The notes under the pieces: model-generated | Databases searched by the model: none | What the model was told of the DNA's origin: nothing | The model's input: the letters and a program-made list of their open reading frames with translations, nothing else | Translations under genes and position numbers: made by a program | Shown: one piece after another, positions 25,966 to 35,399 of the stretch | Layout: each line of letters begins with the position of its first letter | How positions within the stretch are numbered: position 1 is the first letter of the stretch | From: Methylomonas methanica | Lineage (GTDB): Bacteria; Pseudomonadota; Gammaproteobacteria; Methylococcales; Methylomonadaceae | Assembly: GCA_001644045.1 (NCBI GenBank) | Contig: LUUF01000061.1 | Location: 1 to 62,263, forward strand | Reading direction: 5' to 3' | Length of the DNA stretch: 62,263 bases

Positions 25966-26066
25966 GTTGGGGAGCCCTGTGTGTTTTTATATCGTTATTT
26001 AACGGGTGTGTGAGTAAAATATCAAAATTCACGTTTTCAGTCAGTTTAAAAAATCTTCGCTACAGA

Positions 26067-26552
26067 ATGGCAGCCAAAAAATCCAAGAAGGACAACAAAG
26101 CCACCGATAACACCATTGCGGTTAATCGCCAGGCCTCCCACGAGTACACCATAGACGAGACCTTCGAAGCCGGTTTGGTATTGGAAGGTTGGGAAGTAAA
26201 AAGCTTGCGCGACGGCCGGATTCAGCTGAAAGAGAGCTATGTCGAGATCAGGCGCGGCGAAGCCTGGCTAAGCGGCGCGCATGTGTCGGCCTTGTTGTCG
26301 GCATCCACCCACGTCAATCCCGACGCGGTGCGCAAGAAAAAACTGTTGCTACATAGACGGGAACTGAACAAGTTGATCGGTTCGGTGGAACGCAAGGGCT
26401 ACACCTTGATCCCGCTGTCGATGTATTGGATCAAGGGCCGCGCCAAGCTAAAAATCGGTCTGGCCAAGGGCAAAAAACTACACGACAAACGCGCCGCGTC
26501 CAAAGACAAAGATTGGCAGCGGGACAGGGCGCGCATCATGAAGCACGGTTAA
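26067..26552 (+). CDS. smpB: SsrA-binding protein SmpB
   Basis: This 161-residue protein is SmpB: Glu-Gly-Trp-Glu-Val-Lys-Ser-Leu-Arg and Leu-Leu-Leu-His-Arg-Arg-Glu-Leu are family signatures, and the basic C-terminal tail (Lys-Asp-Lys-Asp-Trp) enters the ribosomal decoding centre. It binds tmRNA in trans-translation and rescues stalled ribosomes. The ATG at 26067 gives the normal length; a GTG at 26010 would add 19 residues. No ssrA gene is seen in the window. Confidence 0.93.
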   Translation: MAAKKSKKDNKATDNTIAVNRQASHEYTIDETFEAGLVLEGWEVKSLRDGRIQLKESYVEIRRGEAWLSGAHVSALLSASTHVNPDAVRKKKLLLHRRELNKLIGSVERKGYTLIPLSMYWIKGRAKLKIGLAKGKKLHDKRAASKDKDWQRDRARIMKHG

Positions 26553-26557
26553 TCTTC

Positions 26558-27124
26558 ATGTCTTCGCATCCCAATCTATTAGACGCCGACAATAGCGTTT
26601 TGCTGGTGGTGGATATTCAAGGCCGTTTGTCGACGGCGATGCCTGCTACAGACTTGCAGCAAATGCTCACGCATGGTCAGCGTTTGTTGCTGGCCGCCGG
26701 GCTGTTGGATGTGCCGGTGCTGTTGACCGAACAGTACCCGCAAGGGCTTGGACCCACGCAAACGGAGATTAGCGAGTGTTTGCCCGGCAGTGCCCGGATA
26801 TTTAGTAAAACCGGTTTTTCTTGCTGCGCCGCGGACGGTTTCAAGCAAGCCCTGGCTGATAGCGGACGGAAACAAGTGGTGGTGATAGGTCAGGAAGCGC
26901 ATGTCTGCGTGCTGCAAACCGCGCTTGAGCTGTTAAGTGAAAATTATCAAGTCCATGTGTTGGCTGACTCTGTTTGCTCGCGCCGAGTTGAGCACAAAGA
27001 CCATGCCTTGCGGCGCATGCAGCAGCAAGGCGTCACGTTGAGCTGTCACGAGTCGGTGTTGTTCGAATGGATGCGGGATGCTCGGCATAACCATTTCAAA
27101 ACTATTTCGGCGCTTTTGCGTTAA
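26558..27124 (+). CDS. Isochorismatase-family cysteine hydrolase
   Basis: The 188-residue product has the isochorismatase-like fold. The catalytic Asp is in Leu-Leu-Val-Val-Asp-Ile-Gln (residue 19), a Lys is in Ile-Phe-Ser-Lys-Thr, and the nucleophilic Cys is in Glu-Ala-His-Val-Cys-Val-Leu-Gln. These proteins hydrolyse small amides or ethers; the substrate is unknown here. The start five bases after the smpB stop suggests cotranscription. Confidence 0.82.
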   Translation: MSSHPNLLDADNSVLLVVDIQGRLSTAMPATDLQQMLTHGQRLLLAAGLLDVPVLLTEQYPQGLGPTQTEISECLPGSARIFSKTGFSCCAADGFKQALADSGRKQVVVIGQEAHVCVLQTALELLSENYQVHVLADSVCSRRVEHKDHALRRMQQQGVTLSCHESVLFEWMRDARHNHFKTISALLR

Positions 27125-27140
27125 TTACACGGGGGGTTTA

Positions 27141-28166
27141 ATGCTACGGAAAGAATGGAACGCGGTAATATTTGGTTTATTGCTGGTGCAGGGATGTGCG
27201 GAACCGTTGCCACCGGTGCAGACTTTTAGCGGTTTCGCGCAAGGGACCACTTACCATATTAGCTATTGGACGCCGCAAGCGCAGGATGATGCGCAAATCA
27301 CCACTGAAGTTGAAAAAGTTTTTCTGGATTTGGATAAAACCTTATCCAATTACCGGCCGGACTCCACTATCGAACAATTCAATGCCAACACTTCGACAAA
27401 TAATCAGCTGGTCGGCGAGGAAATCGTTGCGTTGGTTAAAGTGGCTGAGAACGTCAGCAAGCTGAGCCAGGGTTGTTACGATTTGACCATCAAGCCTTTG
27501 TTCGAGATGTGGGGCTTCATGGGCGAAGAATTGACTATTCCCGACGATGTGGCACTACAGGCCGCTTTGGCGAACATCGGCATGGACAAGTTGCAGCTGG
27601 TCGACGATAGCCATATGTCGAAAAAACTGCCCAATGTGCGCGTCGATCTGTCGTCCATAGCCCAGGGTTATAGTGTAGAGAAAATCAGCAACGCGCTTGA
27701 GGCTTTGGGTATCCAAAACTACTTGGTAGAAATCGGCGGCGAATTGAAAGCGTTGGGCAGCAAGCCGGATGGCAAGGCTTGGCGGATCGCGGTGGAAAAA
27801 CCGCTGCCCGGCGAACAAAAAATGCACAAGGTGGTGACATTACCTAGGGAAACGCCGATGTCGGTGATGACCTCCGGCACTTACCGGCATTATTTCGACG
27901 TCAAAGGCAAGCGTTACAGTCACATTCTCGATGCCCGAAACGGCAAGCCGGTGACGCACGATTTAGTCGCGGTCAGCGTGTTCAACGAAAGCCCGACTAT
28001 CGCCGATGCCTGGTCTACCGCTTTATTATGCCTTGGGCAAGAAGACGGCATGAAACTCGCCGATGCCGAGAAATTGCAGGTGATGTTTATCCAGCAACAA
28101 GGCACCGAGTTTGTGGAAAGCAAAACCAGGGCCTTGACCATGTCAACCCAGGTGACGATTAACTAG
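27141..28166 (+). CDS. apbE: FAD:protein FMN transferase ApbE
   Basis: The 341-residue protein starts with a lipoprotein signal (Leu-Leu-Leu-Val-Gln-Gly-Cys, Cys near residue 18). It carries the ApbE motifs Gln-Gly-Thr-Thr-Tyr, Asp-Leu-Ser-Ser-Ile-Ala-Gln-Gly-Tyr and Val-Met-Thr-Ser-Gly-Thr-Tyr, and His-Ile-Leu-Asp-Ala-Arg near the C terminus. It covalently attaches FMN to threonines of exported proteins such as Rnf or Nqr subunits, on the periplasmic side. It follows the hydrolase gene by 16 bases. Its FAD supply links it to the riboflavin cluster elsewhere in the window. Confidence 0.92.
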   Translation: MLRKEWNAVIFGLLLVQGCAEPLPPVQTFSGFAQGTTYHISYWTPQAQDDAQITTEVEKVFLDLDKTLSNYRPDSTIEQFNANTSTNNQLVGEEIVALVKVAENVSKLSQGCYDLTIKPLFEMWGFMGEELTIPDDVALQAALANIGMDKLQLVDDSHMSKKLPNVRVDLSSIAQGYSVEKISNALEALGIQNYLVEIGGELKALGSKPDGKAWRIAVEKPLPGEQKMHKVVTLPRETPMSVMTSGTYRHYFDVKGKRYSHILDARNGKPVTHDLVAVSVFNESPTIADAWSTALLCLGQEDGMKLADAEKLQVMFIQQQGTEFVESKTRALTMSTQVTIN

Positions 28167-28218
28167 GCTTGGGCCTATCGTGGTAGTATCCGCGCAAAAC
28201 TGAATCGGGGGAGATTTT

Positions 28219-28968
28219 ATGTTGGGTCTAAACGATCATTTATCGTTCGCCGTGCATGGCGGCGGTGATAACGGCGGTGGGGTCGCCGGCGGCGTGGAGA
28301 GCATATTGTCGTTCCTGGAAACGCTGGTGCAGAAATCCCCGTCGGAAAGTTTTAGTAGTGTGTTGCCGGGCATTGCCGCGCTGCAGAATATTCATCCCTT
28401 GCTGGTGCATTTTCCGATTGCCTTGTTGACTTTGTTCTTTACCCTGGATGTGATCGGTAGCTTGGCGAAGCGCTCGGAGTGGCGGCAGATCGCCGGCGCG
28501 TTTTTATATCTGGGTACCGTGTTTGCCGCACTTACCGTGGCGGCCGGTTTGGCTGCGGCTGCGACCGTGGCGCATGGCGGTAATGTGCATGACATCATGG
28601 AGCATCACGAGCATCTGGGTATCTCGGTATTGAGTCTGGCGTCAATACTGTCAGCCTGGCGCTTGTTGAGCAAAGGTCATATAGTCGGCCCCGCCAATAG
28701 CCTGTACTTGTTGTTGGCGGCAATTTTATCCGCGCTGTTGGCGTTTACTGCCGATCTGGGCGGTCTGATGGTTTATAGATATGGCGTGTCGGTGCATGCC
28801 GCCGATCAGGTTAATCAAGCGGCAGCGCAAGCGCATGAACACGAAGGTGCAGCTGAGGATGGTTTACCCGCAGTGCATGAAGAAGCCGAAGTCGACGATT
28901 TAAAACAGGACGATAGTCATCACGATGAAACGGCGCATGGTGCTGCCGGTCATCATCATGCGCATTGA
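28219..28968 (+). CDS. DUF2231 membrane protein with His-rich tail
   Basis: The 249-residue protein has four hydrophobic segments between about 65 and 195. The first begins His-Pro-Leu-Leu-Val-His-Phe-Pro-Ile-Ala, the hallmark of the DUF2231 family. Several His residues sit at helix ends, and the C-terminal 55 residues are rich in His, Glu and Asp, ending in alternating His-Ala. Haem or metal binding in the membrane is plausible. It lies 52 bases after apbE and before a strong terminator, probably in the same transcript. Confidence 0.75.
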   Translation: MLGLNDHLSFAVHGGGDNGGGVAGGVESILSFLETLVQKSPSESFSSVLPGIAALQNIHPLLVHFPIALLTLFFTLDVIGSLAKRSEWRQIAGAFLYLGTVFAALTVAAGLAAAATVAHGGNVHDIMEHHEHLGISVLSLASILSAWRLLSKGHIVGPANSLYLLLAAILSALLAFTADLGGLMVYRYGVSVHAADQVNQAAAQAHEHEGAAEDGLPAVHEEAEVDDLKQDDSHHDETAHGAAGHHHAH

Positions 28969-28992
28969 CGCATGCCTGCAGAGCCGCCGGAC

Positions 28993-29020
28993 AAAGGCTG
29001 ACAAGAGTCAGCCTTTTTTT
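28993..29020 (+). terminator. Rho-independent terminator after DUF2231 gene
   Basis: A stem GGCTGAC/GTCAGCC with a 4-base AAGA loop is followed by seven T. A flanking A run pairs with part of the T run, so it may also work in reverse. It ends the smpB-hydrolase-apbE-DUF2231 unit before the trp cluster. Confidence 0.85.
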
Positions 29021-29087
29021 ATTGGCCCGGACATGACATATCGGATAGCTGTGTTATCCTACGCCGCCATTTTTTGTGAGGCTTTCG

Positions 29088-29708
29088 ATGCGTACCCGCG
29101 TTAAAATTTGCGGTTTTACCCAGGTGGACGATGCGCTGTGCGCGGCTAATTTGGGTGTCGATGCAATTGGTTTGGTGTTTTATCCGCCCAGTCCAAGAAA
29201 CGTAAGCATCGAACAAGCCGCAAGCATCAGTAGAGCGTTGCCTGCCTTTGTTAACGTGGTAGCCTTGTTCGTCGATGCCCAGCCGGCGCTGATTCGTGAG
29301 GCATTAAATAAAGTTAGGGTGGATTGTCTGCAATTTCATGGTGATGAACCCGCCGAGGATTGCCGGATTTACGATAAATCGTACATCAAAGCCATTCGCA
29401 TGCAAGCGGATACGGACGTAGTGGCGCTGCAACAGCAATACCACGATGCCGCCGGCTTACTGTTGGATGCTTATCATCCGGGCGTGCAAGGCGGCAGTGG
29501 GAGTGGTTTCGACTGGGATTTGATTCCAAACGTCCGCAGTTTGCCGATCATTCTCGCGGGCGGACTGACGCCGGAAAATGCCGGAGAAGCGATTAAAGCA
29601 GTAAAACCGTATGCACTGGATGTGAGCAGCGGGGTTGAGGCCGGGAAAGGCATCAAGGATGCGGCGAAAATGGCTGCGTTTATAAGAATAACTAATCAAG
29701 CGACTTGA
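29088..29708 (+). CDS. trpF: Phosphoribosylanthranilate isomerase TrpF
   Basis: The 206-residue TIM-barrel enzyme begins Arg-Val-Lys-Ile-Cys-Gly-Phe-Thr, the TrpF start with the catalytic Cys. It later shows Leu-Ala-Gly-Gly-Leu-Thr-Pro-Glu-Asn and Asp-Val-Ser-Ser-Gly-Val-Glu. It isomerises N-(5-phosphoribosyl)anthranilate in tryptophan synthesis. The ATG at 29088 has GTGAGG upstream; a GTG four codons earlier is less likely. It heads the trpFBA-accD-folC cluster. Confidence 0.93.
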   Translation: MRTRVKICGFTQVDDALCAANLGVDAIGLVFYPPSPRNVSIEQAASISRALPAFVNVVALFVDAQPALIREALNKVRVDCLQFHGDEPAEDCRIYDKSYIKAIRMQADTDVVALQQQYHDAAGLLLDAYHPGVQGGSGSGFDWDLIPNVRSLPIILAGGLTPENAGEAIKAVKPYALDVSSGVEAGKGIKDAAKMAAFIRITNQAT

Positions 29709-29713
29709 GAACT

Positions 29714-30934
29714 ATGACAGAAAGATACCCTCAGGGGCACAAGTACGATATGCCGGATGCCCGGGGCCATTTCGGGCCTTACGGCGGTATTTTTGTAGCG
29801 GAAACGCTGATGCCGGCAATTACCGAACTGAACGAAGCCTACCAGCGCTATATGCAGGATCCGGAGTTCATCGCCGAACTGGATGCCGACCTGAGAGATT
29901 ATGTCGGCCGGCCGTCGCCGTTGTACCTCGCCGAGCGTTGGAGCCGGGAGCTGGGCGGTGCGCAGATTTATCTGAAGCGTGAAGATCTCAACCACACCGG
30001 TGCGCACAAGGTAAACAATACCGTCGGTCAAGCCTTATTGGCCAAACGCATGGGCAAGACCCGCATCATCGCCGAAACCGGCGCCGGCCAGCACGGCGTT
30101 GCAACCGCCACTGTCGCGGCGCGTCTGGGTTTGGAGTGCGTGGTATACATGGGCGCCGTCGATGTCGCTCGCCAAGCCTTGAACGTCTATCGGATGAAAT
30201 TGTTAGGTGCCACCGTGGTGCCGGTTGAGTCTGGCTCCAAAACCCTGAAAGATGCGCTGAACGAAGCGCTGCGCGATTGGGTGACCAATATTGATAATAC
30301 TTTTTATATTATCGGCACCGTTGCCGGTCCGCATCCTTATCCGGCCATGGTCCGCGACTTCCAAGCTGTGATCGGCCGCGAAGCCAAACAGCAATGTATA
30401 GCTCAAGCCGGTCGCTTGCCCGATGCGCTGGTTGCTTGCGTGGGTGGCGGTTCCAATGCCATCGGCTTGTTTTATCCGTTTATCGACGACAAATCGGTGA
30501 AAATGATCGGCGTCGAAGCGGCCGGCGACGGTGTTGAAACCGGTCGTCATTCCGCACCGTTATGCGCCGGTCGCCCGGGTGTATTGCACGGTAACCGGAC
30601 GTATTTAATGGCTGACGACGACGGCGAAATCATCGAAACCCATTCCATCTCCGCCGGCCTGGATTATCCCGGCGTCGGCCCGGAACACGCCTGGCTGAAA
30701 GACACCGGCCGTGCCCAGTACGTCAATATTACCGACGACGAAGCGCTGGCGGGTTTTCATGCGTTAACTCGAATGGAAGGGATTATCCCGGCTTTGGAAT
30801 CCAGTCATGCGCTGGCTTACGCAATGAAACTGGCGCCAACCATGCGCAAGGATCAAATCATTATTATTAATCTGTCCGGACGCGGCGACAAAGACATGCA
30901 CACCATTATGCAACGCGAGGGCATCAGTCTATGA
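29714..30934 (+). CDS. trpB: Tryptophan synthase beta chain
   Basis: The 406-residue protein has the PLP lysine at Lys99 in His-Thr-Gly-Ala-His-Lys-Val-Asn-Asn, the Gly-Gly-Gly-Ser-Asn phosphate-binding loop, and Gly-Arg-Gly-Asp-Lys-Asp near the C terminus. It joins indole and serine. The ATG at 29714 fits the family start (Thr-Glu-Arg-Tyr-Pro); a TTG at 29705 overlaps trpF. It is coupled to trpA by an ATGA overlap, matching the 1:1 alpha-beta complex. Confidence 0.95.
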   Translation: MTERYPQGHKYDMPDARGHFGPYGGIFVAETLMPAITELNEAYQRYMQDPEFIAELDADLRDYVGRPSPLYLAERWSRELGGAQIYLKREDLNHTGAHKVNNTVGQALLAKRMGKTRIIAETGAGQHGVATATVAARLGLECVVYMGAVDVARQALNVYRMKLLGATVVPVESGSKTLKDALNEALRDWVTNIDNTFYIIGTVAGPHPYPAMVRDFQAVIGREAKQQCIAQAGRLPDALVACVGGGSNAIGLFYPFIDDKSVKMIGVEAAGDGVETGRHSAPLCAGRPGVLHGNRTYLMADDDGEIIETHSISAGLDYPGVGPEHAWLKDTGRAQYVNITDDEALAGFHALTRMEGIIPALESSHALAYAMKLAPTMRKDQIIIINLSGRGDKDMHTIMQREGISL

Positions 30935-31734
30935 GCCGCTTAGCCAACAAATTTGCCGATTTAAAAGCTTCCGGCCGTAAAGCCCTGATTCCGTTTATCA
31001 CAGCCGGCGATCCGTATCCCGAGTTCACCGTACCCTTGCTGCACGAAATGGTGGCGGCCGGTGCCGACGTGATCGAGCTGGGTGTGCCATTTTCCGACCC
31101 TATGGCCGACGGACCGGTAATACAACGCGCCAGTGAGCGGGCTTTATCGCACCATACCGGTTTGCGAAAAGTATTGAGTATGGCTATGGAGTTTCGGAAA
31201 ACCGATCAGGACACACCTTTAGTGTTGATGGGTTATTTAAATCCGATAGAAATCATGGGTTACGAAGACTTTGCCAATGCCGCGCAACGCGCCGATGTGG
31301 ATGGCGTGTTGACGGTGGATCTGCCTCCCGAAGAATCGGAAGCTTGCGTTAGCTTGCTGCGCGAGCGCGGTATCGATCAGATCTTTTTACTGGCGCCTAA
31401 CACCAATGCCGAACGGATTCAGAAAATGGATGCGGTGGGCAGCGGCTATTTATATTACGTGTCCCTGAAAGGCGTCACCGGCGCAGGGCATCTGGATACC
31501 GCCGACGTCGAGCAAAAATTGCAGCTGATTCGCCAGAATACCGCTTTGCCGGTCGGCGTCGGTTTTGGCGTGAAGGATGCCGATACCGCGAAAACCATCG
31601 CCGCTATTGCCGACGGTGTCGTGGTGGGTAGCGCGCTGATCAGTAAAATAGAAGCAAATCTCGATGATCCTCAGCAAGCCAGGCATGAGATCATCACTTT
31701 ATTGAAATCCATGCGCGAAGCGATGGATGTTTAA
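30931..31734 (+). CDS. trpA: Tryptophan synthase alpha chain
   Basis: The 267-residue TIM barrel carries [11 protein letters not shown] (catalytic Glu near 50 and Asp near 61) and Tyr-Val-Ser-Leu-Lys-Gly-Val-Thr-Gly. It releases indole from indole-3-glycerol phosphate and passes it to TrpB. The start overlaps the trpB stop. accD follows 24 bases later, so one transcript is likely. Confidence 0.95.
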   Translation: MSRLANKFADLKASGRKALIPFITAGDPYPEFTVPLLHEMVAAGADVIELGVPFSDPMADGPVIQRASERALSHHTGLRKVLSMAMEFRKTDQDTPLVLMGYLNPIEIMGYEDFANAAQRADVDGVLTVDLPPEESEACVSLLRERGIDQIFLLAPNTNAERIQKMDAVGSGYLYYVSLKGVTGAGHLDTADVEQKLQLIRQNTALPVGVGFGVKDADTAKTIAAIADGVVVGSALISKIEANLDDPQQARHEIITLLKSMREAMDV

Positions 31735-31758
31735 GCTTTCCAGCGGAGAAAACACCGA

Positions 31759-32700
31759 ATGAGTTGGTTTGAAAAACTGGTTCCCTCTGCCATCAGAACC
31801 GAAACCTCGCAGAAAAAAACCACCGTGCCGGAAGGCTTGTGGAATAAATGTCCGCGTTGCGACGCGATTTTGTTTAATGCCGAGCTGGAGAAAAACTTTA
31901 GCGTTTGCCCCAAATGCGATCACCATTTGCGCATATCGGCGCGTAAGCGGCTGAATATGTTTTTGGATGAAGATGGCCGCCAGGAAATAGGTGCTGGCTT
32001 GAAACCCAGCGATCCTTTGAAATTCAAGGACAGTAAACGTTATAAAGACCGCATCAGCCAGGCGCAAAAACAAAGCAACGAGAACGATGCGTTGGTGGTG
32101 ATGAAAGGTACCCTGCACGGCGTCGGTATTGTCGCCGCGGCGTTTGACTTCGGTTTTATGGGCGGCTCCATGGGGTCGGTGGTTGGCGAGCGTTTCGTGC
32201 GCGGCGTAAACGAAAGTTTGCGACTGGGCGTGCCGTTCATCGTCTTCACCGCCAGCGGCGGCGCCAGAATGCAGGAGTCTTTGTTCTCGCTGTTTCAAAT
32301 GACCAAAACCAGCGCGGCATTAACTAAACTGGCGGAAGCCGGGATTCCTTATATTTCCTTCATGACTGACCCGACCATGGGCGGAGTTTCCGCCAGTCTG
32401 GCGATGTTGGGCGACATTAACGTGGCCGAACCGGACGCATTGATCGGTTTTGCCGGTCCACGCGTCATCGAGCAAACGGTGCGTGAAAAATTGCCGGAAG
32501 GTTTCCAGCGCAGCGAGTTTCTGCAGGAACATGGGGCAATAGACATGATCGTTGATCGCCGCGAGATGCGCGATAAAATAGCCAGTATTCTGGCTATCAT
32601 GTGTGCCGCGCGTAGCAATGCCGACGTAGTCGAAGCCAATCCGAGCAGCGAATCTTCAAGTAATCAGGGTGATAGCGATAATCCGCAGCATCAGGAATAA
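31759..32700 (+). CDS. accD: Acetyl-CoA carboxylase carboxyltransferase beta subunit
   Basis: The 313-residue protein has the zinc ribbon Cys31-Pro-Arg-Cys34 and Cys50-Pro-Lys-Cys53, then the carboxyltransferase crotonase fold with Ser-Gly-Gly-Ala-Arg-Met-Gln-Glu. It transfers the carboxyl group to acetyl-CoA, the first step of fatty-acid synthesis. The Ser/Asn/Gln-rich tail (last 30 residues) is a nonconserved extension. It lies between trpA and folC, the usual gamma order. Confidence 0.95.
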   Translation: MSWFEKLVPSAIRTETSQKKTTVPEGLWNKCPRCDAILFNAELEKNFSVCPKCDHHLRISARKRLNMFLDEDGRQEIGAGLKPSDPLKFKDSKRYKDRISQAQKQSNENDALVVMKGTLHGVGIVAAAFDFGFMGGSMGSVVGERFVRGVNESLRLGVPFIVFTASGGARMQESLFSLFQMTKTSAALTKLAEAGIPYISFMTDPTMGGVSASLAMLGDINVAEPDALIGFAGPRVIEQTVREKLPEGFQRSEFLQEHGAIDMIVDRREMRDKIASILAIMCAARSNADVVEANPSSESSSNQGDSDNPQHQE

Positions 32701-32711
32701 ATACGCTCGAA

Positions 32712-33977
32712 ATGACGCGTTTTGATTCGCTGCAAGCCTGGTTGGACTGGCAGGAGAAGCTACATCCACGGCCTATCGATTTGGGATTGGGACGGGTTGC
32801 CGGCGTGTATCGGCAGCTTAATCCCGAGCAAAAAAAACTGCCGACCATTACGGTTGCCGGTACCAACGGCAAGGGTTCCTGCGTAGCATTTCTGGAAGCA
32901 ATATATCGGGCGGCGGGCTATAGAGTTGGCGCGTACACCTCGCCGCATATTTTGCGTTATAACGAACGCATCCGTATCGATGGCGAACCGGTCGACGATA
33001 CGTTGATTTGCGAGGCGTTTACCCGTATCGATGCGGCGCGCGGCGAAACCAGTTTGAGTTATTTCGAATTTGGTACGCTGGCCGCATTGAGTATTTTTGC
33101 TGATGCCGATCTGGATATACAGTTGCTGGAAGTCGGTTTGGGCGGCAGACTCGATGCCGTGAACATTGTCGATCCCGACGCTGCTATAGTCACGACGATA
33201 GCGCTCGATCATGTGGATTGGCTGGGCCATACCGAAGAAGCAATCGGCCGGGAAAAAGCCGGTATTTTCAGGCCGGGGGTGGCGGCGATAATCGGTGATC
33301 AGCAAGCACCGCGCTCGGTAGTCGAAGTGGCTGAGCAAGTGGGGGCCATTGCACTGAAAATGGGTGGCGAATTCACGTATCAAAAACGGTTGGACGACTG
33401 GGAATGGCGATTTGCGGATATACAAATTGGTCAGCTGCCGCCACCAGCGTTTAAGGGCGAGCATCAATATCGAAACGCGTCCGCGGCAATAATGGCCGTA
33501 AAAACGCTACAGCCTGTACTAGCCGTCAGTGACGACGCGATTCGGCAAGGCTTGCAAAGCGCGCAGTTGCCCGGGCGTTTTCAGTTGATTGCCGGCGCGC
33601 CGCGAATTTTGCTCGATGTGGGACACAACCCGCAGGCTGTGCAAACATTAATCGACTATTTGCGCGAATACTTCCCCGAGATCAGAATACACGCAGTTTT
33701 TGCGATGATGCGGGATAAAGATATTGCCGGCGTATTGAATATGATGCGCGACAAAGTGACAACGTGGTATTTGGCACCGCTGGTTAATCCTCGCGCTGCT
33801 AGTGCGGATATGTTAGAAACCATCTTTCAGCAACAAGGCCTGGACAATGTTCGTAGCGGTTTTGCCGATTTTACCGAGGCATTTCAAGCCGCTCGGCAAA
33901 ATACCGGGCAAGACGAATTGCTTTTGATTTTTGGTTCTTTTTTTCTAGTATCCGAATATTTATCGAAATTTTCTTAG
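32712..33977 (+). CDS. folC: Dihydrofolate / folylpolyglutamate synthase
   Basis: This is a 421-residue Mur-ligase-type enzyme. The P-loop is Gly-Thr-Asn-Gly-Lys-Gly-Ser near residues 49-55, followed by Tyr-Thr-Ser-Pro-His-Ile and, in the C-terminal domain, Asp-Val-Gly-His-Asn-Pro. It adds glutamate to dihydropteroate and folates. It starts 11 bases after accD and ends 11 bases before the dedD start. Confidence 0.93.
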   Translation: MTRFDSLQAWLDWQEKLHPRPIDLGLGRVAGVYRQLNPEQKKLPTITVAGTNGKGSCVAFLEAIYRAAGYRVGAYTSPHILRYNERIRIDGEPVDDTLICEAFTRIDAARGETSLSYFEFGTLAALSIFADADLDIQLLEVGLGGRLDAVNIVDPDAAIVTTIALDHVDWLGHTEEAIGREKAGIFRPGVAAIIGDQQAPRSVVEVAEQVGAIALKMGGEFTYQKRLDDWEWRFADIQIGQLPPPAFKGEHQYRNASAAIMAVKTLQPVLAVSDDAIRQGLQSAQLPGRFQLIAGAPRILLDVGHNPQAVQTLIDYLREYFPEIRIHAVFAMMRDKDIAGVLNMMRDKVTTWYLAPLVNPRAASADMLETIFQQQGLDNVRSGFADFTEAFQAARQNTGQDELLLIFGSFFLVSEYLSKFS

Positions 33978-33988
33978 AGGTGATGAGA

Positions 33989-34825
33989 ATGGATCAAGAG
34001 TTAAAGCAGCGATTGATTGGTGCGGCGGTGATTACCGCGTTGGCGGCGATTTTCGTGCCTATGTTATTCGACGACCCGATCGACGAAACCGGCAAAAGCA
34101 TCAATGAATTGAAAATTCCCGAGCTACCCGCCAAGGCTCAGGATGTGGAAATCATGCCCTTACCGGAAAAAGCGGAAGAGGTAGCGGAAACCTTGCCGGC
34201 GGCGAATGCGCCTAAACAACAGGTGAAAGTGCTGGAAGAAGGTGAAGCCGAAGCCGAGTTGGAAGCACCCAAGCCGCAAGTTAAATTATCCGCCAAGGAC
34301 ACCGCGCCGGTACCACGTAATCTGCCGGCTGCCAAATCCGCTGCGCCAGCGGCGGCGGTTGCGCAATTCGGCGAGGAACCCGCCGAAGCCGAAGATGAGC
34401 CGCCGGTGGTCAGTAAACCTAGCAAACTGCCGGCGCCGGCCGTTCAGCCTTTGCAAGCGGTGAGTCCAACGCCGAAAGTGTTAAAACCTGCTAATAAATT
34501 ACCTGAACCCAAAGCAGAGGTAGCAACAACTCCCGCACCGGCACCAGCCGTGACTACTGCCAGTAAAGCTCAGCCTGCGGCTGCCGAGGAAAGCAATCGC
34601 TGGTATTTGCAAGTGGGTACTTTTAGTCAAAAACCCAACGCAGTTAGTTTGCAGGACAATTTGAAGCAACAAGGTTTCGCCGCATCGGTCAGAGAGGTCG
34701 CCAGCGATAAAGGTACCGTATTTAAAGTACGGATAGGGCCCATCGTCGATAAAGCCAAGGCTCAGGCCGTGAAGGCCAAACTGGCGCAAATCAACGTCAA
34801 CAGCTTCGTTTCGGCGGACGAATAA
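33989..34825 (+). CDS. dedD: SPOR-domain cell-division protein, DedD-like
   Basis: The product is 278 residues from the ATG at 33989, preceded by GAGGTGA. It has a short cytoplasmic start (Asp-Gln-Glu-Leu-Lys-Gln-Arg), one membrane helix (about 10-28), a long Pro/Ala/Glu-rich periplasmic linker and a C-terminal SPOR domain (about 205-278). SPOR domains bind denuded glycan strands at the division septum. The folC-dedD-cvpA-purF order is conserved in gammaproteobacteria, which supports the name. Confidence 0.85.
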   Translation: MDQELKQRLIGAAVITALAAIFVPMLFDDPIDETGKSINELKIPELPAKAQDVEIMPLPEKAEEVAETLPAANAPKQQVKVLEEGEAEAELEAPKPQVKLSAKDTAPVPRNLPAAKSAAPAAAVAQFGEEPAEAEDEPPVVSKPSKLPAPAVQPLQAVSPTPKVLKPANKLPEPKAEVATTPAPAPAVTTASKAQPAAAEESNRWYLQVGTFSQKPNAVSLQDNLKQQGFAASVREVASDKGTVFKVRIGPIVDKAKAQAVKAKLAQINVNSFVSADE

Positions 34826-34868
34826 ATAATTTGCGACTGCTAGATTGTTTGGATTAATTGGCTAGACC

Positions 34869-35387
34869 ATGTTGGATTTTGTGCCTTGGGCCAAGCTGCT
34901 GTGGGTGGATTACGTCATTGTTTCGATTATCGCGATTTCGGCGATAATGGGCTTAATGCGCGGATTTATTAAAGAAGCGTTTGCGCTGGCACTTTGGATA
35001 GTGGCGGTGTGGGTGGCAACGCAGTACTGCCGGGAGGTTTCGGTATTACTGCAATCGACCATCAGCTATCCTTCCGCCAGAGTCGCCGCCGCGTTCGCGC
35101 TACTATTTTTCGCCACCTTGATTTTGGGTAGTTTAATCAGCTTTTTGCTGAGCCAGCTTATAGAAAAGACCGGCTTGACCGGTAGTGACCGTTTGCTGGG
35201 TATGTTATTCGGTATTGCCCGCGGGGCGGTGCTGGTTTCCTTACTAGTGATGCTGGCCGGTCTAACGCCGTTGCCGGAAGATCCCTGGTGGAAACAATCC
35301 CTTCTCATTCCTCCGTTCCAAGCCTTGGCAGTGTGGTTGAAAACCCAGATGCCGACCGGTTTGGCGGATTACATCCATTATCGATAA
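34869..35387 (+). CDS. cvpA: CvpA family membrane protein
   Basis: The 172-residue protein has four membrane helices with Gly-Leu-Met-Arg-Gly-Phe-Ile-Lys-Glu after the first, a family signature. In E. coli CvpA is needed for colicin V production and influences purF expression; its molecular function is unclear. It is encoded 12 bases before purF and 43 after dedD. Confidence 0.88.
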   Translation: MLDFVPWAKLLWVDYVIVSIIAISAIMGLMRGFIKEAFALALWIVAVWVATQYCREVSVLLQSTISYPSARVAAAFALLFFATLILGSLISFLLSQLIEKTGLTGSDRLLGMLFGIARGAVLVSLLVMLAGLTPLPEDPWWKQSLLIPPFQALAVWLKTQMPTGLADYIHYR

Positions 35388-35399
35388 CTCGGGTCTGCT

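Noticed and set aside
26553-29075. ssrA (tmRNA) gene near smpB
   Set aside because: No tmRNA 3' end with a CCA-type acceptor or Ala-rich tag frame is seen around smpB.
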